A stretch of DNA of 56,437 nt from Aequorivita antarctica (GCF_007997155.1 NZ_VORT01000015.1:1-56437), one strand, 5' to 3'; positions 18,120 through 27,381 are shown, numbered from the stretch's first letter. The notes: a model not told the origin generated them from the sequence alone. Numbers and translations: made by a program.

Positions 18120-19160
18120 CTATTTCTTCACTATCTTTTTAGTTGTAGTTCCATTTTCAGTTTCTAGCTGAAGTATATACATTCCTTTGGCAAGATTTTC
18201 AATATTTATCTCGTCATTTGCAAATACAGAACCTGTATCTCGTCCAAGCATATCAAATAACTTCACATTTTTAAGTAGAAGTCTTTGTGGGTTTTCAATA
18301 TTAATTTTGTTCGATGCGGGATTTGGATAAACCTTAAACGAATCTAAATTAACATCTGCCACTCCAAGAGTTTGATCTGCAATTACAAACAAACTATATT
18401 GTCTAGAACTCCCATCTCCAAGTAATGTTAAAGCTCCAGTAGTAACATTTACAGTATAAAATGCACTACGTATAAGTCCATTACTATTTGTTAAAACTGC
18501 ATACATTGTATTTGTGCTTTTATCTATAGAAAAACCTTGGCCTACAGGATAAAAACCATTTGGGTTCATATTTCCTACCACAGTGCCTACACCTGTATTT
18601 ATATCAATAGTGTACAGATTACCATTGTTAGCATCTGCTGCATACACAACACCATTATTGTCAATTTCCATTGCCACGCCGTTGCCAATTCCAGTACCAG
18701 TACCAATTTCTGTTAATTGACCTGTAGTAACATTTAAAGAATAGAACTGGGTTCCAGTGGAATTATTCGGGTCATGGCTTAAGGCATAGAAAGTATCATT
18801 TGTAACATTATAGCTCAATTGCGATAAAAATTCAGGAGCATGCACACCCGTGATGGTTGCGGCATAATTTACCGCTCCTGTAGAAAGATCCACAGTTCCC
18901 AAAATATAATCTGGATTTTGATACACTACGGTATAAAGTGTTCCTGAAGCATTAAAATCGCCCCCCAACATCGTGAATGCATTATTGGTGATTACATTCG
19001 GAATGGGGTAATAAGGCCCCGCAAGTGGAATAGTGCCAAATTGACCTGGGTTAGTAAAATACTCCATAACATAAACATCGGTCGCGGCATTTCCGAAATC
19101 CTGTGAATGGGCAGTGTTTGCAATAAAAAAGCAATAAAAAAGAAGAGTAATTTTTTTCAT
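18120..19160 (-). CDS. T9SS-exported beta-propeller-like protein with C-terminal sorting domain
   Basis: The 346-residue protein has a signal peptide (to ANTAHSQ). Repeated short blades follow (FYSLNVTTGQLTEIGTG, LYTIDINTGVGTVVG, FYTVNVTTGALTLLG), suggesting a beta-propeller. The last 75 residues are a type A T9SS sorting domain (FKVYPNPASNKINIENP, VKLFDMLGR, GMYILQLET, TKKIVKK). It should be secreted or cell-surface attached. No catalytic motif is visible and the function is unknown. It converges on the hmuV gene. Confidence 0.85.
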   Translation of the reverse strand: MKKITLLFYCFFIANTAHSQDFGNAATDVYVMEYFTNPGQFGTIPLAGPYYPIPNVITNNAFTMLGGDFNASGTLYTVVYQNPDYILGTVDLSTGAVNYAATITGVHAPEFLSQLSYNVTNDTFYALSHDPNNSTGTQFYSLNVTTGQLTEIGTGTGIGNGVAMEIDNNGVVYAADANNGNLYTIDINTGVGTVVGNMNPNGFYPVGQGFSIDKSTNTMYAVLTNSNGLIRSAFYTVNVTTGALTLLGDGSSRQYSLFVIADQTLGVADVNLDSFKVYPNPASNKINIENPQRLLLKNVKLFDMLGRDTGSVFANDEINIENLAKGMYILQLETENGTTTKKIVKK

Positions 19161-19269
19161 GTTTAAAATTTTTTAAAGGATTATACCCACATATCGAAGA
19201 AGTCTTAAAAAGGTCATCAAGGTTTGGAAAGAAATTTTGTAGTTTTAATAACTTCAATGAAACACAAGT

Positions 19270-19478
19270 ATGGATAAATTCACAAGCTTCTTAAAAAAAA
19301 TGGTACAATCAGCACTGTATTTATAATAGCAATCGTTTATGTTGGCATCAACTTCATTTTAAGAGAGGGAATGGGAATCATTGAAATTATAATTTCAATA
19401 TTGACCATTTCATTTATTGTTTGGGGCTTTAACCTTCAGTTCTGGAAAAGTAAAAGGAAAATTGACAGAGAAGAATGA
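19270..19478 (+). pseudogene. Small two-helix membrane protein split at an A8 tract
   Basis: ATG at 19270 starts MDKFTSFLKK, which after a run of eight A residues (19293-19300) goes into a short dead end. With one extra A the reading continues NGTISTVFIIAIVYVGINFILREG, MGIIEIIISILTISFIVWGF and KSKRKIDREE to the stop at 19476-19478, giving about 69 residues with two membrane helices. The long, sensible second half in the shifted frame supports a real gene. The break may be a sequencing error, a true mutation or transcriptional slippage on the A-run. Confidence 0.55.
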
Positions 19479-19497
19479 ATTTATAAATTAAAAAACA

Positions 19498-20055
19498 ATG
19501 CTTTCAACATTTAAATATTCACTCACGATCCTCTCCATCGCCCTATGGCTCGCTTGTAAAAATTCCACCGAGAATAAAACAATCTCTTCACAAAAAAACA
19601 ACCAAATAACGTGCACAGATATCACTTGCCAAGAAACCTACACCGGCCCTGAATTCACAAACGGTTCAGATGTAGCGCACCAATTCTCAAACAAAATGTC
19701 CGAGAAAGTTGGCGAGCAATTAAAGCAACTCTACAACGAAGAAAAATATTCAAAAGTAGATTTCCAAAACATCAAAATGAGTACAAAAGGTATGGGTTCT
19801 GGGATGGTTGAATATTCGCTTTACATTCCCTTTAAATCTGTGGAGGAACCTTGCAAAGCATATACCTCTTTTGACCACGTGGGCGGCTGGAACCACACCC
19901 CAGCACTGGCATCAAGAAAAGCCCAACTTACCACACTTCTTTTGGAAGGCGAAAGTCTTGAGATAAGCGAATTAAAAACAACCCCCGAAGGTTTGCAAGA
20001 ATATTGGATACAGTGGAAAAGCAAAGAACTACAATCTGATTGTATTCAAAAATAG
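19498..20055 (+). CDS. Uncharacterised lipoprotein
   Basis: This 185-residue protein has a lipoprotein signal (SIALWLACKN, lipobox cysteine 20). The rest is soluble, with a mixed alpha/beta composition and four cysteines (CTDITCQ, EPCKAY, SDCIQK) that could pair in the periplasm. I do not recognise a family. It lies 19 bases after the frameshifted membrane gene and 46 before another damaged gene, in a small group of unknown function. Confidence 0.75.
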   Translation: MLSTFKYSLTILSIALWLACKNSTENKTISSQKNNQITCTDITCQETYTGPEFTNGSDVAHQFSNKMSEKVGEQLKQLYNEEKYSKVDFQNIKMSTKGMGSGMVEYSLYIPFKSVEEPCKAYTSFDHVGGWNHTPALASRKAQLTTLLLEGESLEISELKTTPEGLQEYWIQWKSKELQSDCIQK

Positions 20056-20101
20056 ATTAAAACCATTTTCTTAGCTTTACACAATTACACCCTATTTTAA
20101 A

Positions 20102-20742
20102 GTGAAAAGAAAAAACTTAAACGGCATCCCCAACTCCATTAGCCAACAATATTTCAGCACTCTTTTTTATTATGGAAAAGGATATATGGCAGATTGGATA
20201 TGGAACGCTGCCACAGAAAAAGGTATAAACGAATTGACTATAGACATTATAAACTATAAAATCCACCCCAAAGAATTACAAATAAAACCCCTTGTCATTT
20301 TTCTTCCCAAACTAAAAGAAACGATAAAGAAAACATTGGAAATAGAAGGGTTCCTCCCGAATTTATAAAAGACGCAAAATTTTACATTAAATTATTTGAA
20401 GAAGAAAACCGCTTGCGCTGCACCTCCATACTCACAGATTCAGAAAACAAAAAATACATAGGAAAGGAATATACAGAATACCCCTATGACAATAATTTTA
20501 AAGTATTTAAATCCCGTTCAGAAAACGAAATGGACTGGGCGAATGAAGCCGACAATGCTCTAAACACCTCAGAATGGTTTGGAGCTATACTCAGGTATGG
20601 CTTCTATTTTGGCAAACGCAAGTTCAACACCTTTTACAACCAAAAACAACTTAAGAAAAATGCCCTAGTAGGCTATTTGTTTCAACTAATTTTGATTGTT
20701 CTTTTCTTTTATGCTCTCTATCAATATTCTCGTCATTATTAA
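20102..20742 (+). pseudogene. Uncharacterised protein interrupted by a one-base deletion
   Basis: The frame from GTG at 20102 reads MKRKNLNGIPNSISQQYFSTLFYYGKGYMADWIWNAA... and stops at 20366-20368. A second frame continues without a good start of its own to 20742. Adding one C in the CCC near 20356 joins them smoothly as EGFLPEFIKDAKFYIKLFEEENRL, a far more natural sequence than either end alone. The joined protein would have about 213 residues, with a C-terminal membrane helix (LVGYLFQLILIVLFFYALY). The function is unknown. Confidence 0.65.
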
Positions 20743-20791
20743 AAAGTATAACTTCACCCATAGAAAGGTGTTCTCAAAAAGAGGAAGGGTG

Positions 20792-21331
20792 TTACTTTAA
20801 AATATTTTTTTCCGCCAATTCCACCAGCTTGGCAAGCGTCCGGTAGTTACGTGTAGTAGCGGCAACCTTCAGTTTTTTCTCAAAGAAGTTGTTATTCAAC
20901 TTCGCATTGCCATATCCATTCCCAAAATAGATATAAACACATTCTGGGCTTAGTACAAATTCTTCATTCGGATAACTAATTTCGCTTACTGCTTTCATAA
21001 ATTCTTCTTTGGGTGGCGAGGCAAGCAGCATAAAGTATGCTTCAACTTTCTTTTCTTCCTTGAAAGGGCAATCCGTTAAAATTATAGCAATCTCGTTGAC
21101 GGTTTTCACAAGCACCGGTAACTCCCAGCCAAACCGATTTTCAATTTCTTTTGAGATTTTACCCGAAAGATCCTCACCTTCCTCAGCATCAAAAACCACA
21201 TTTCCACTTTGTATATAAGTAACCACATCTTGAAACCCCAAATCCTCAAAAAGAAGTTTAAGATCCGCCATTTTCAGTTTCTTATGTCCGCCAACGTTAA
21301 TGCCGCGAAGTAGAGCGATGTGGGTTTGCAT
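20792..21331 (-). CDS. DUF1697 family protein
   Basis: The 179-residue protein matches DUF1697 through its opening HIALLRGINVGGHKKLKMADLKLLFEDLGF, then VTYIQSGNVVF, and the C-terminal TTRNYRTLAKLVELA. The family is widespread and its function is unknown. It ends 49 bases after the stop of a plus-strand gene (convergent). The next minus-strand gene upstream, the ParE-like toxin, stops at 21333, so all three genes may share the toxin-antitoxin promoter. Confidence 0.9.
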   Translation of the reverse strand: MQTHIALLRGINVGGHKKLKMADLKLLFEDLGFQDVVTYIQSGNVVFDAEEGEDLSGKISKEIENRFGWELPVLVKTVNEIAIILTDCPFKEEKKVEAYFMLLASPPKEEFMKAVSEISYPNEEFVLSPECVYIYFGNGYGNAKLNNNFFEKKLKVAATTRNYRTLAKLVELAEKNILK

Positions 21332-21332
21332 T

Positions 21333-21602
21333 TTAATAGTTTTGGCTTTGGTGTAAAACTCTCCAAATTTTTATTTCATCATTCTTTATTTCGAAATGCA
21401 AAGTAAAATTGAAATGTTCTAAAGCAACAATACGCACAGAATCGTACCGAATCTGAAATGCTTCTGGCATCAATTTAATAACTTCTAATGTATTAAAGAT
21501 ATCATCTAAGAACAAATCTCCCTTTTGAGCAAGATCATATTGGCATTTCGCCGTATAAATATCACGCTTGGCATCCTCCGAAAAGAATGTTTTATCTGCC
21601 AT
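21333..21602 (-). CDS. ParE/RelE-superfamily toxin
   Basis: The 89-residue protein shows the compact RelE/ParE pattern: SEDAKRDIYTAKCQYDLAQKG, FLDDIFNTLEVIKLMPEAFQIRYDSVRIVAL, then FNFTLHFEIKNDEIKIWRVLH. These toxins inhibit gyrase (ParE) or cleave ribosome-bound mRNA (RelE); sequence alone does not decide between them. Its ATG overlaps the end of the antitoxin gene by 11 bases, the usual antitoxin-first order. Confidence 0.82.
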   Translation of the reverse strand: MADKTFFSEDAKRDIYTAKCQYDLAQKGDLFLDDIFNTLEVIKLMPEAFQIRYDSVRIVALEHFNFTLHFEIKNDEIKIWRVLHQSQNY

Positions 21603-21837
21603 AGCTCTTTTTTATTTCTTCAGAGCTATACCATTTTAGTTTCCCTTCTGCATCACGTTTCTTTAATACATCTATCATAGCCTTATATTCCTCACTTGGT
21701 TCAGCCAAACGTAAAGCGGTTTCTTCCAAAGACCATTCAATAAAATTTTTAAGAGAGCGTTTGTTCAACTTGGCTTGGCCTTCTAAAATAGCAATCGTTT
21801 TATCATCCAGCTCGATCAATTTTTTTGTCTTTCCCAT
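21592..21837 (-). CDS. Antitoxin of the ParE/RelE module
   Basis: This 81-residue protein starts at ATG 21837 (MGKTKKLIELDDKTIAILEGQAKL). Its N-terminal half looks like a short DNA-binding ribbon or helical domain, and the C-terminal half (EEYKAMIDVLKKRDAEGKLKWYSSEEIKKSYGR) resembles the toxin-wrapping tail of known antitoxins. A longer frame opens at 21933, but the promoter box at 21858-21865 lies inside that extension, so the shorter start is right. Autoregulation through the adjacent AT-rich palindromic sequence is likely. Confidence 0.82.
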   Translation of the reverse strand: MGKTKKLIELDDKTIAILEGQAKLNKRSLKNFIEWSLEETALRLAEPSEEYKAMIDVLKKRDAEGKLKWYSSEEIKKSYGR

Positions 21838-21857
21838 TATATATAGATTGTATATAT

Positions 21858-21865
21858 CAAATATA
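21858..21865 (-). promoter_or_regulatory. Promoter box and AT-rich operator of the toxin-antitoxin operon
   Basis: The minus strand reads TATATTTG, an exact TAnnTTTG match 20 bases before the antitoxin ATG. It sits among alternating TATATA runs (21838-21870), which could be the operator for the antitoxin. It is only about 32 bases inside the intergenic side of the BaiN-like gene. Confidence 0.6.
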
Positions 21866-21896
21866 TATAATGAGCCATTAAAAATCAATAAAACAG

Positions 21897-23114
21897 TTAC
21901 AAATTTTGCGAAACAATATACCCACCCGTCCACGCATTCTGGAAGTTAAAGCCGCCAGTAATGGCATCTATATTGAGTACTTCCCCAGCAAAAAATAAGT
22001 TTTGGCAGATTTTGCTTTCAAAGGTTTTGAAGTTTACTTCTTTTAAATCAACGCCTCCAGCCGTAACAAATTCTTCCTTAAAAGTACTTTTTCCGGTCAC
22101 TTCAAAAATACCCGCCGTCAATTGATTGGCTATATTTTGAAGATTTTCTCGTGTTGCATCGGCCCAAGTGAGCCGCTCATCAATTCCCGAAGCTTTTACA
22201 ATACTCTGCCAAAGTCGTTTCGGCAATTCAAACTGAGCATACTTAAAAATGGTCTGCTTCCCCTGCAATGCTTTCAAATCTTTTAAAGTGTCCAAAGCAT
22301 CTTCTTCAGAAAGCGTATTCAGCCAATTCACTTCAATGTTGAAATGGTATTTTAAAGGCTCCAAAACCCGTGCACCCCAAGCAGAAAGTTTTAAAATAGC
22401 GGGGCCGCTCATTCCCCAATGGGTAATCAATAACGGTCCGTTGCTTTCAAGCATTGCTTTCCCTTTTGCATCTAAAACTTTTACGGAAGCGTCAGTGCTT
22501 AACCCAGGTAAATCTAAAATCCGCCCGTCCTTGATATTAAATGTGAAAAGCGAAGGTACGGCTGGCACGACAGTATGTCCCAAACCTTCCAGCAATTGCC
22601 AAATTTTTGGGTTGCTACCCGTAGCAACCACAATTTTTGCAGTGGAGAAAGTATCAGTGGTTGTATTTATTATGAAGTGATCCGCATCTTTTTGAATTGT
22701 CTTTACAGACTGATTGAGAAGAACTTCTACCCCAAATCGTTTAACTTCGGAGAGAAAGCAATTAATAATTGTTTGCGAAGAATCCGAAACCGGAAACATT
22801 CTTCCATCTTCCTCAATTTTCATCGCTACACCTCTTTTTTCAAACCATTCAATGGTATCGCCCGTCATAAAAGTGTGGAAAGGCCCTAAAAGTTCTTTTT
22901 CGCCTCGCGGATAGTTTTGGGTCAATTCTTTTGGAAGAAATTCGGCGTGGGTCACATTGCAACGTCCGCCACCGGAAACTTTTACTTTGGTGAGTACTTC
23001 CTTTCCGCGTTCGAGTATAATTATTTTAAGGTCCGGATTCTTTTCCGCAGCGTTGATTGCCGTAAAAAATCCCGCAGCGCCGCCACCAATTATTATGACA
23101 TCGGCTTGTTTCAA
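21897..23114 (-). CDS. NAD(P)/FAD-dependent oxidoreductase, HI0933/BaiN family
   Basis: The 405-residue flavoprotein begins with a Rossmann FAD motif (IIIGGGAAGFFTA) and the family signature VSGGGRCNVTH near residue 48. Its C-terminal motif is AGEVLNIDAITGGFNFQNAWTGGY. Members are annotated as aminoacetone oxidase-like or BaiN-like; their natural substrates are mostly unknown. The ATG at 23114 overlaps the stop of the upstream decarboxylase gene by four bases, so the two are cotranslated. Confidence 0.9.
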   Translation of the reverse strand: MKQADVIIIGGGAAGFFTAINAAEKNPDLKIIILERGKEVLTKVKVSGGGRCNVTHAEFLPKELTQNYPRGEKELLGPFHTFMTGDTIEWFEKRGVAMKIEEDGRMFPVSDSSQTIINCFLSEVKRFGVEVLLNQSVKTIQKDADHFIINTTTDTFSTAKIVVATGSNPKIWQLLEGLGHTVVPAVPSLFTFNIKDGRILDLPGLSTDASVKVLDAKGKAMLESNGPLLITHWGMSGPAILKLSAWGARVLEPLKYHFNIEVNWLNTLSEEDALDTLKDLKALQGKQTIFKYAQFELPKRLWQSIVKASGIDERLTWADATRENLQNIANQLTAGIFEVTGKSTFKEEFVTAGGVDLKEVNFKTFESKICQNLFFAGEVLNIDAITGGFNFQNAWTGGYIVSQNL

Positions 23115-24550
23115 GCCAATACTTTTTCTTCCGCAAAACTTTTGCAGAGGGCTATTGTTTCTTTAACGTCATCAAGCGTGGTTCGTGGATTTATCAAACA
23201 CATTCTTAAAACCACTTGTTTGTTAAGCACGGTGGTTACAAGCAAAGCTTGTTTGGAATCGACGACATTTCGTGAAATTCTTTGGTTCAAGGCATCCAGT
23301 TCTTTTTCGGAAAGTTTGTTTCCAATGGGGTTATATCGAAAATTGATTACCGCCAAAGTAGCCGGGGAAATGATTTCCCAATTGGAGCTTTTCCGAAGAA
23401 AACTTTCTGTGGCTTCGGCCAATTTCACGTTATATGAAATAGCTTTTCGGAATTCGCCCATTCCAAATGTTTTTACAGACATATAAAACTTCAAAGCACG
23501 GAAACGTCGCGTAAGTTCAATACCGTGATCGTAAAAGTTTATTTCAGAAGTATTGCCTTCAATATCGCGCAGATATTCAGGTTTTTCAGTGAAAGTTCCT
23601 TTCAACCATTTGTGGTTTTTTATTAAAAGACAACCGATTTCATAAGGCTGAAAAAACCATTTGTGCGGATCAATAGTTAGTGAATCTGCTTTTTCAATTC
23701 CTTTTAAAAGTTGTTTTCCGTCTTCGGAAAGAATTGCAAATCCGCCGTAAGCACCGTCAATGTGAAACCAAATTTCTTCCTTTTTACAGATTTTCGCGAT
23801 ATCGGAAAGGGGATCAACCGTTCCCGTATTTGTTGTTCCGGCAGTTGCAATCAAACAAAACGGCTGTAAACCTTCCAACCGGTCTTTTGCAATAGCGTTC
23901 TTTAATTTATTGAGTGAAAATTTAAACTCGCCATCGGTTGGAATAATTCGAATCTGTTCTTTTCTGAAACCGAGAACGTGAATAGCTTTTATATTTGAAG
24001 AATGCGCTTGGTCTGAAAGATAGATCACAGCTTTGCTGAAGTCCTCTCCACATTTTACTGCACGTGCAGTTACCAAAGCAGTTAGATTCGCCATAGAACC
24101 GCCACTTGTAAAAATTCCACCGCCTTTTTTCTGTGGAAAACCGAACATTTTCAATAGCCAATTCATAGTAACTATTTCTATTTCAGCAGCAGCCGGAGAA
24201 GCCGCCCAACCACCAGAAAATATATTGAACCCAGAGGCCAAACTATCTGCCATTGCACTAATATAATTGCTGGGGCCGGGTACAAAAGAATACGATTTTG
24301 GATGGGAAACAATGTTGCTTTTGGTCATCACTTCATCCAAAACAAAATTCAAAACTTTTCGAGGGTCACTTGGTTTTTCGGGAGCATCTTCAAGAAACGA
24401 ATCTTCCATTTCTTCCCGCGATCCGGAAACTACCGGTAGTTTTTCATTCTGCGTGGCAAAGTGCTCAACAATAGCGTCAACCACTTCGTATCCGTAGGTT
24501 TTCATTTCCTCTTTGCTCAACTCCAATGTTGCCTTATTCTGAATTTTCAC
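23111..24550 (-). CDS. PLP-dependent group II amino-acid decarboxylase
   Basis: At 479 residues this is an aromatic-L-amino-acid/glutamate decarboxylase family enzyme. The catalytic lysine is in TIDPHKWFFQPYE; FTSGGSMANLTAL binds the PLP phosphate and WFHIDGAYGG carries the aspartate. It should decarboxylate an amino acid to an amine in the cytosol, but the substrate is undetermined. The start is GTG at 24550; an in-frame ATG exists at 24502. A perfect promoter box lies upstream. It is translationally coupled to the BaiN-like flavoprotein gene. Confidence 0.9.
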   Translation of the reverse strand: MKIQNKATLELSKEEMKTYGYEVVDAIVEHFATQNEKLPVVSGSREEMEDSFLEDAPEKPSDPRKVLNFVLDEVMTKSNIVSHPKSYSFVPGPSNYISAMADSLASGFNIFSGGWAASPAAAEIEIVTMNWLLKMFGFPQKKGGGIFTSGGSMANLTALVTARAVKCGEDFSKAVIYLSDQAHSSNIKAIHVLGFRKEQIRIIPTDGEFKFSLNKLKNAIAKDRLEGLQPFCLIATAGTTNTGTVDPLSDIAKICKKEEIWFHIDGAYGGFAILSEDGKQLLKGIEKADSLTIDPHKWFFQPYEIGCLLIKNHKWLKGTFTEKPEYLRDIEGNTSEINFYDHGIELTRRFRALKFYMSVKTFGMGEFRKAISYNVKLAEATESFLRKSSNWEIISPATLAVINFRYNPIGNKLSEKELDALNQRISRNVVDSKQALLVTTVLNKQVVLRMCLINPRTTLDDVKETIALCKSFAEEKVLA

Positions 24551-24579
24551 GTGTTTGTTTTTTGAATTTTTTGAAAGTG

Positions 24580-24587
24580 CAAAATTA
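24580..24587 (-). promoter_or_regulatory. Flavobacterial -7 box of the decarboxylase operon
   Basis: The minus strand reads TAATTTTG, matching TAnnTTTG, 29 bases before the GTG start of the decarboxylase gene. Confidence 0.5.
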
Positions 24588-24624
24588 CGGTTTTAACAAA
24601 GGACTTGCTGTCTTTCCTTCAATT

Positions 24625-24656
24625 AAAAATGCCTTGAACATTTTCAAGGCATTTTT
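24625..24656 (-). terminator. Rho-independent terminator of the beta-helix protein gene
   Basis: A hairpin AAAAATGCCTTGAA / TTCAAGGCATTTTT with a 4-base loop starts 32 bases after the stop codon at 24688. It ends in a T-run on the minus strand. Confidence 0.8.
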
Positions 24657-24687
24657 AAAAAGTTGTTTGATTGAACGGACAGTGTTA

Positions 24688-26157
24688 TTATTCAACGATC
24701 ATTTTCTTTGTAACAGTTTGCGCATCTTTACTGAAATTCACAAAATACAAACCCGAAGTAAGTTTTATTGGCAATGTGTTTTGTCCTTCCGAAATGATTT
24801 CTGAAGAAATTAAACTGCCCTGAATTCCATAAATTTCAACTTTTTCAAATGAAAATATGTTGTTGAAATTGATTTCATTTTTCACAGGGTTTGGGTAAAA
24901 ACTGAAGTTTTCAACTGTATTATCTGAAATGCCTAAGATGCTACATAGAAATGGATCAAAAGTCACTTCGCCCAAAGTTGGATCGTCCACACTATGAAAA
25001 ATAACGTCTTCAACTTGCTGCTGGGTACTCTGTTGCCCCTCAATCCAGCAGTTATTTTTAGCTGAAATTGTATTGGCCGTATTATTGTAAAGTGCATAAA
25101 CTTGTCCACCGTTTCCGTTTTCTGAAAATACATTTCCGCCAGGATTGCTTGTATCATCACCAAGATTTACTGAGGCCGAACCTTGCATCGTAATTCCCCA
25201 AAGGTTTCTGCGTATTTCGTTTCCGGAAACAACAACAGCATTACTTGCCGTTGAACTGTTTAGGTTGATACCACTTCCACCAAGGTTAGGATCACCCTGA
25301 ATATTATTATCTTCAATGATATTATTCGTAATTTCTGCCGAATCGTTTATACCAAGCATTGTAATTCCGTAGCGGTTGCCGCGAATGGTATTATTATCTA
25401 TTATCACATTCACATTACCGCCCACAAAATTGGCAATGGCAATACCACCGGCCTGATCCAAAGAAGGATCCCCTATAATGGTATTTTGAATAATTTGTAA
25501 TGGCTCATTAGCCAAGGTTGTGCCCAAATTTATTTGGGGACGGTTGCTATTGGATTGGTTATTCCCCTCAATTGTATTATTAAAAATATATGCCGACACT
25601 GCAGAATTTGCAGCAGAGCCAATGGCAGGATTTTCGTTTAACGTAATTGTATTATTCGTAATTTGAGGTAAACCACGCGAAAGTTGAATAACCGCACTAG
25701 TAGTAGCACCAGAAACATTATTAGTTATAGTACAATTATCAATTGAAAAAGTTTCGGTCAACACCCGAAGTCCGCCACCGTATTCAATGGTTGCATTATT
25801 GATGTCAATTTCTGAAAACTCTTCAAAACGGAAGCCTTCATATGGTGTGTTCACATCTAATGCCGTAATTGTTACCGCGTTGGAATCTACCGTAAATGCT
25901 CCAAAAACAGTAATCAATTTAGCAGCATCAATGGAAAGTGTTATATCTGAATCAATAACAACCGCATCATTTTCCGCAATGGTTAAATTACCCAAAAGCG
26001 TATAATCACTTCCAGATATAGTAATGGTTGTTGGGCTTGCCGCTGCAATATCGGCCAGCGTCCAAGTTACACCTGTGTTTGGGGTGGTGTAATCCTGCGC
26101 AATAGCAAGTGCGCAAGTTAAAAGAGTTAAAAAAGTAGTAAGGATAATTTTTTTCAT
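24688..26157 (-). CDS. T9SS-exported right-handed parallel beta-helix protein
   Basis: This 489-residue protein has a signal peptide (to CALAIAQ). A long array of asparagine-rich beta-helix turns follows (residues about 90-360; ITNNTITLNEN, IFNNTIEGNNQSN, IIDNNTIRGNRYGITM, ITNNIIEDNN). A type A sorting domain lies at the C-terminus (FSFYPNPVKNEINFNN, GLYFVNFSKD, TKKMIVE). Such parallel beta-helix proteins often bind or cleave polysaccharides, but no catalytic residues can be assigned. It should be secreted and anchored by T9SS. It has its own terminator. Confidence 0.87.
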   Translation of the reverse strand: MKKIILTTFLTLLTCALAIAQDYTTPNTGVTWTLADIAAASPTTITISGSDYTLLGNLTIAENDAVVIDSDITLSIDAAKLITVFGAFTVDSNAVTITALDVNTPYEGFRFEEFSEIDINNATIEYGGGLRVLTETFSIDNCTITNNVSGATTSAVIQLSRGLPQITNNTITLNENPAIGSAANSAVSAYIFNNTIEGNNQSNSNRPQINLGTTLANEPLQIIQNTIIGDPSLDQAGGIAIANFVGGNVNVIIDNNTIRGNRYGITMLGINDSAEITNNIIEDNNIQGDPNLGGSGINLNSSTASNAVVVSGNEIRRNLWGITMQGSASVNLGDDTSNPGGNVFSENGNGGQVYALYNNTANTISAKNNCWIEGQQSTQQQVEDVIFHSVDDPTLGEVTFDPFLCSILGISDNTVENFSFYPNPVKNEINFNNIFSFEKVEIYGIQGSLISSEIISEGQNTLPIKLTSGLYFVNFSKDAQTVTKKMIVE

Positions 26158-26247
26158 TTGTATGTTTTTTTTTGAAGCCGTAAAAATAGGAATATGTGTT
26201 TAGTCAAAAAAGCTATTTTAGTTGTTTTAAATTTTTTCCAAAAGAAG

Positions 26248-26255
26248 TAACTTTG
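26248..26255 (+). promoter_or_regulatory. -7 box giving a near-leaderless transcript of the EEP gene
   Basis: TAACTTTG matches TAnnTTTG and ends only four bases before the ATG at 26260, so the transcript should start at or beside the start codon. A TTG at 26222-26224 is a possible -33 element. Confidence 0.6.
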
Positions 26256-26259
26256 AAAT

Positions 26260-27294
26260 ATGGTTCTATACATCCTGATAATCTTCTTTATCATCAGCCC
26301 CTTTTTCCCAGCCACTGGAAATCCGCACTGGTTTTTCAGAACTGCAGATTTTGTAAGGATTCAGTCATTGTTAATACAATTAATTTTATTGGGGATTTTT
26401 CTATATTTCGAAGAAAACTACACTGTTTTTAGCTGGATACTCCTCATAGCTTTGGTTGCATCGATTTTGTATCAGATTTATAAAGTGTTCCCATATAGTT
26501 CCCTTTTTCCGCGAAGAAGATCGCATGCTGTTAGTGATGGGCAAGTTTCCATTTTGGCAGGAAACGTTTTGCAGACCAATTCCTGCTTTCCAGATTTTTT
26601 GAATGAAATAAAACGTTTCGACCCAGATTTGGTGCTTGCGATGGAATCAAACAAAGACTGGGAAAACTGTCTTTCAGAAATTGAAGAAACCTATCCATAC
26701 ACAGTAAAAATTCCTTTGGAAAACTTTTATGGGATGCATGTTTATTCTAAAATAGAATTGCTAAACGTAGAAGTTAAGTATCAAATTGAAGACGATAAGC
26801 CCTCCATCTTTTTCGATTTTCCCATTGAAGGAGCCCCTCCTATCTTTTTCTGTTGCCTTCATCCCGCACCGCCCAGTCCCACTGAGAATGAAACTTCCAA
26901 AGAACGCGATGCAGAGTTGATGCTGACTGGAAAAAGAATCCGGAAGCTAGACAAACCCACGGTAGTTTGTGGTGATATGAACGATGTGGTATGGAGCAGA
27001 ACCACGCGACTCTTCAAAAAAATGACGGGAATGATTGATCCGCGTGTGGGTCGTGGGTTCTTTTCCACCTATAATGCCAAATACTTTTTCCTTCGGTTTC
27101 CATTGGATCATCTTTTCCACACCCGGGATTTATATGTAGAAAAAATGGTTCGTTCCAAGAATTTTGGCAGTGACCATTTTGCGATGTACTATGAAATCCA
27201 TCACAAAAAACAAGTCTCAACTCCCCGCAACCCAAAATTAAACGGGGATGATAAAGAAGAGATTGAGAATTTAATTGAAAAAGGTGAAGGCTAG
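26260..27294 (+). CDS. Membrane-anchored endonuclease/exonuclease/phosphatase-family protein
   Basis: The 344-residue protein starts with about three membrane helices (1-80: VLYILIIFFIISPF, SLLIQLILLGIFLYF, WILLIALVASILY). An EEP (DNase I-like) domain follows: AGNVLQTN, the metal-binding glutamate in VLAMESNKDW, HPAPP, the catalytic VVCGDMNDVVWSR and the terminal SDHFAM. Related EEP proteins hydrolyse phosphodiesters or phospholipids, and the substrate is unknown. The catalytic domain could face either side of the membrane. Confidence 0.85.
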   Translation: MVLYILIIFFIISPFFPATGNPHWFFRTADFVRIQSLLIQLILLGIFLYFEENYTVFSWILLIALVASILYQIYKVFPYSSLFPRRRSHAVSDGQVSILAGNVLQTNSCFPDFLNEIKRFDPDLVLAMESNKDWENCLSEIEETYPYTVKIPLENFYGMHVYSKIELLNVEVKYQIEDDKPSIFFDFPIEGAPPIFFCCLHPAPPSPTENETSKERDAELMLTGKRIRKLDKPTVVCGDMNDVVWSRTTRLFKKMTGMIDPRVGRGFFSTYNAKYFFLRFPLDHLFHTRDLYVEKMVRSKNFGSDHFAMYYEIHHKKQVSTPRNPKLNGDDKEEIENLIEKGEG

Positions 27295-27381
27295 GTTTAA
27301 AAATTTCTTGTAAGTTTTAAATTACAAAAATATATTGATTATTTTATTAACTTTCTGATTACTAATCAATAAACCCAATTT

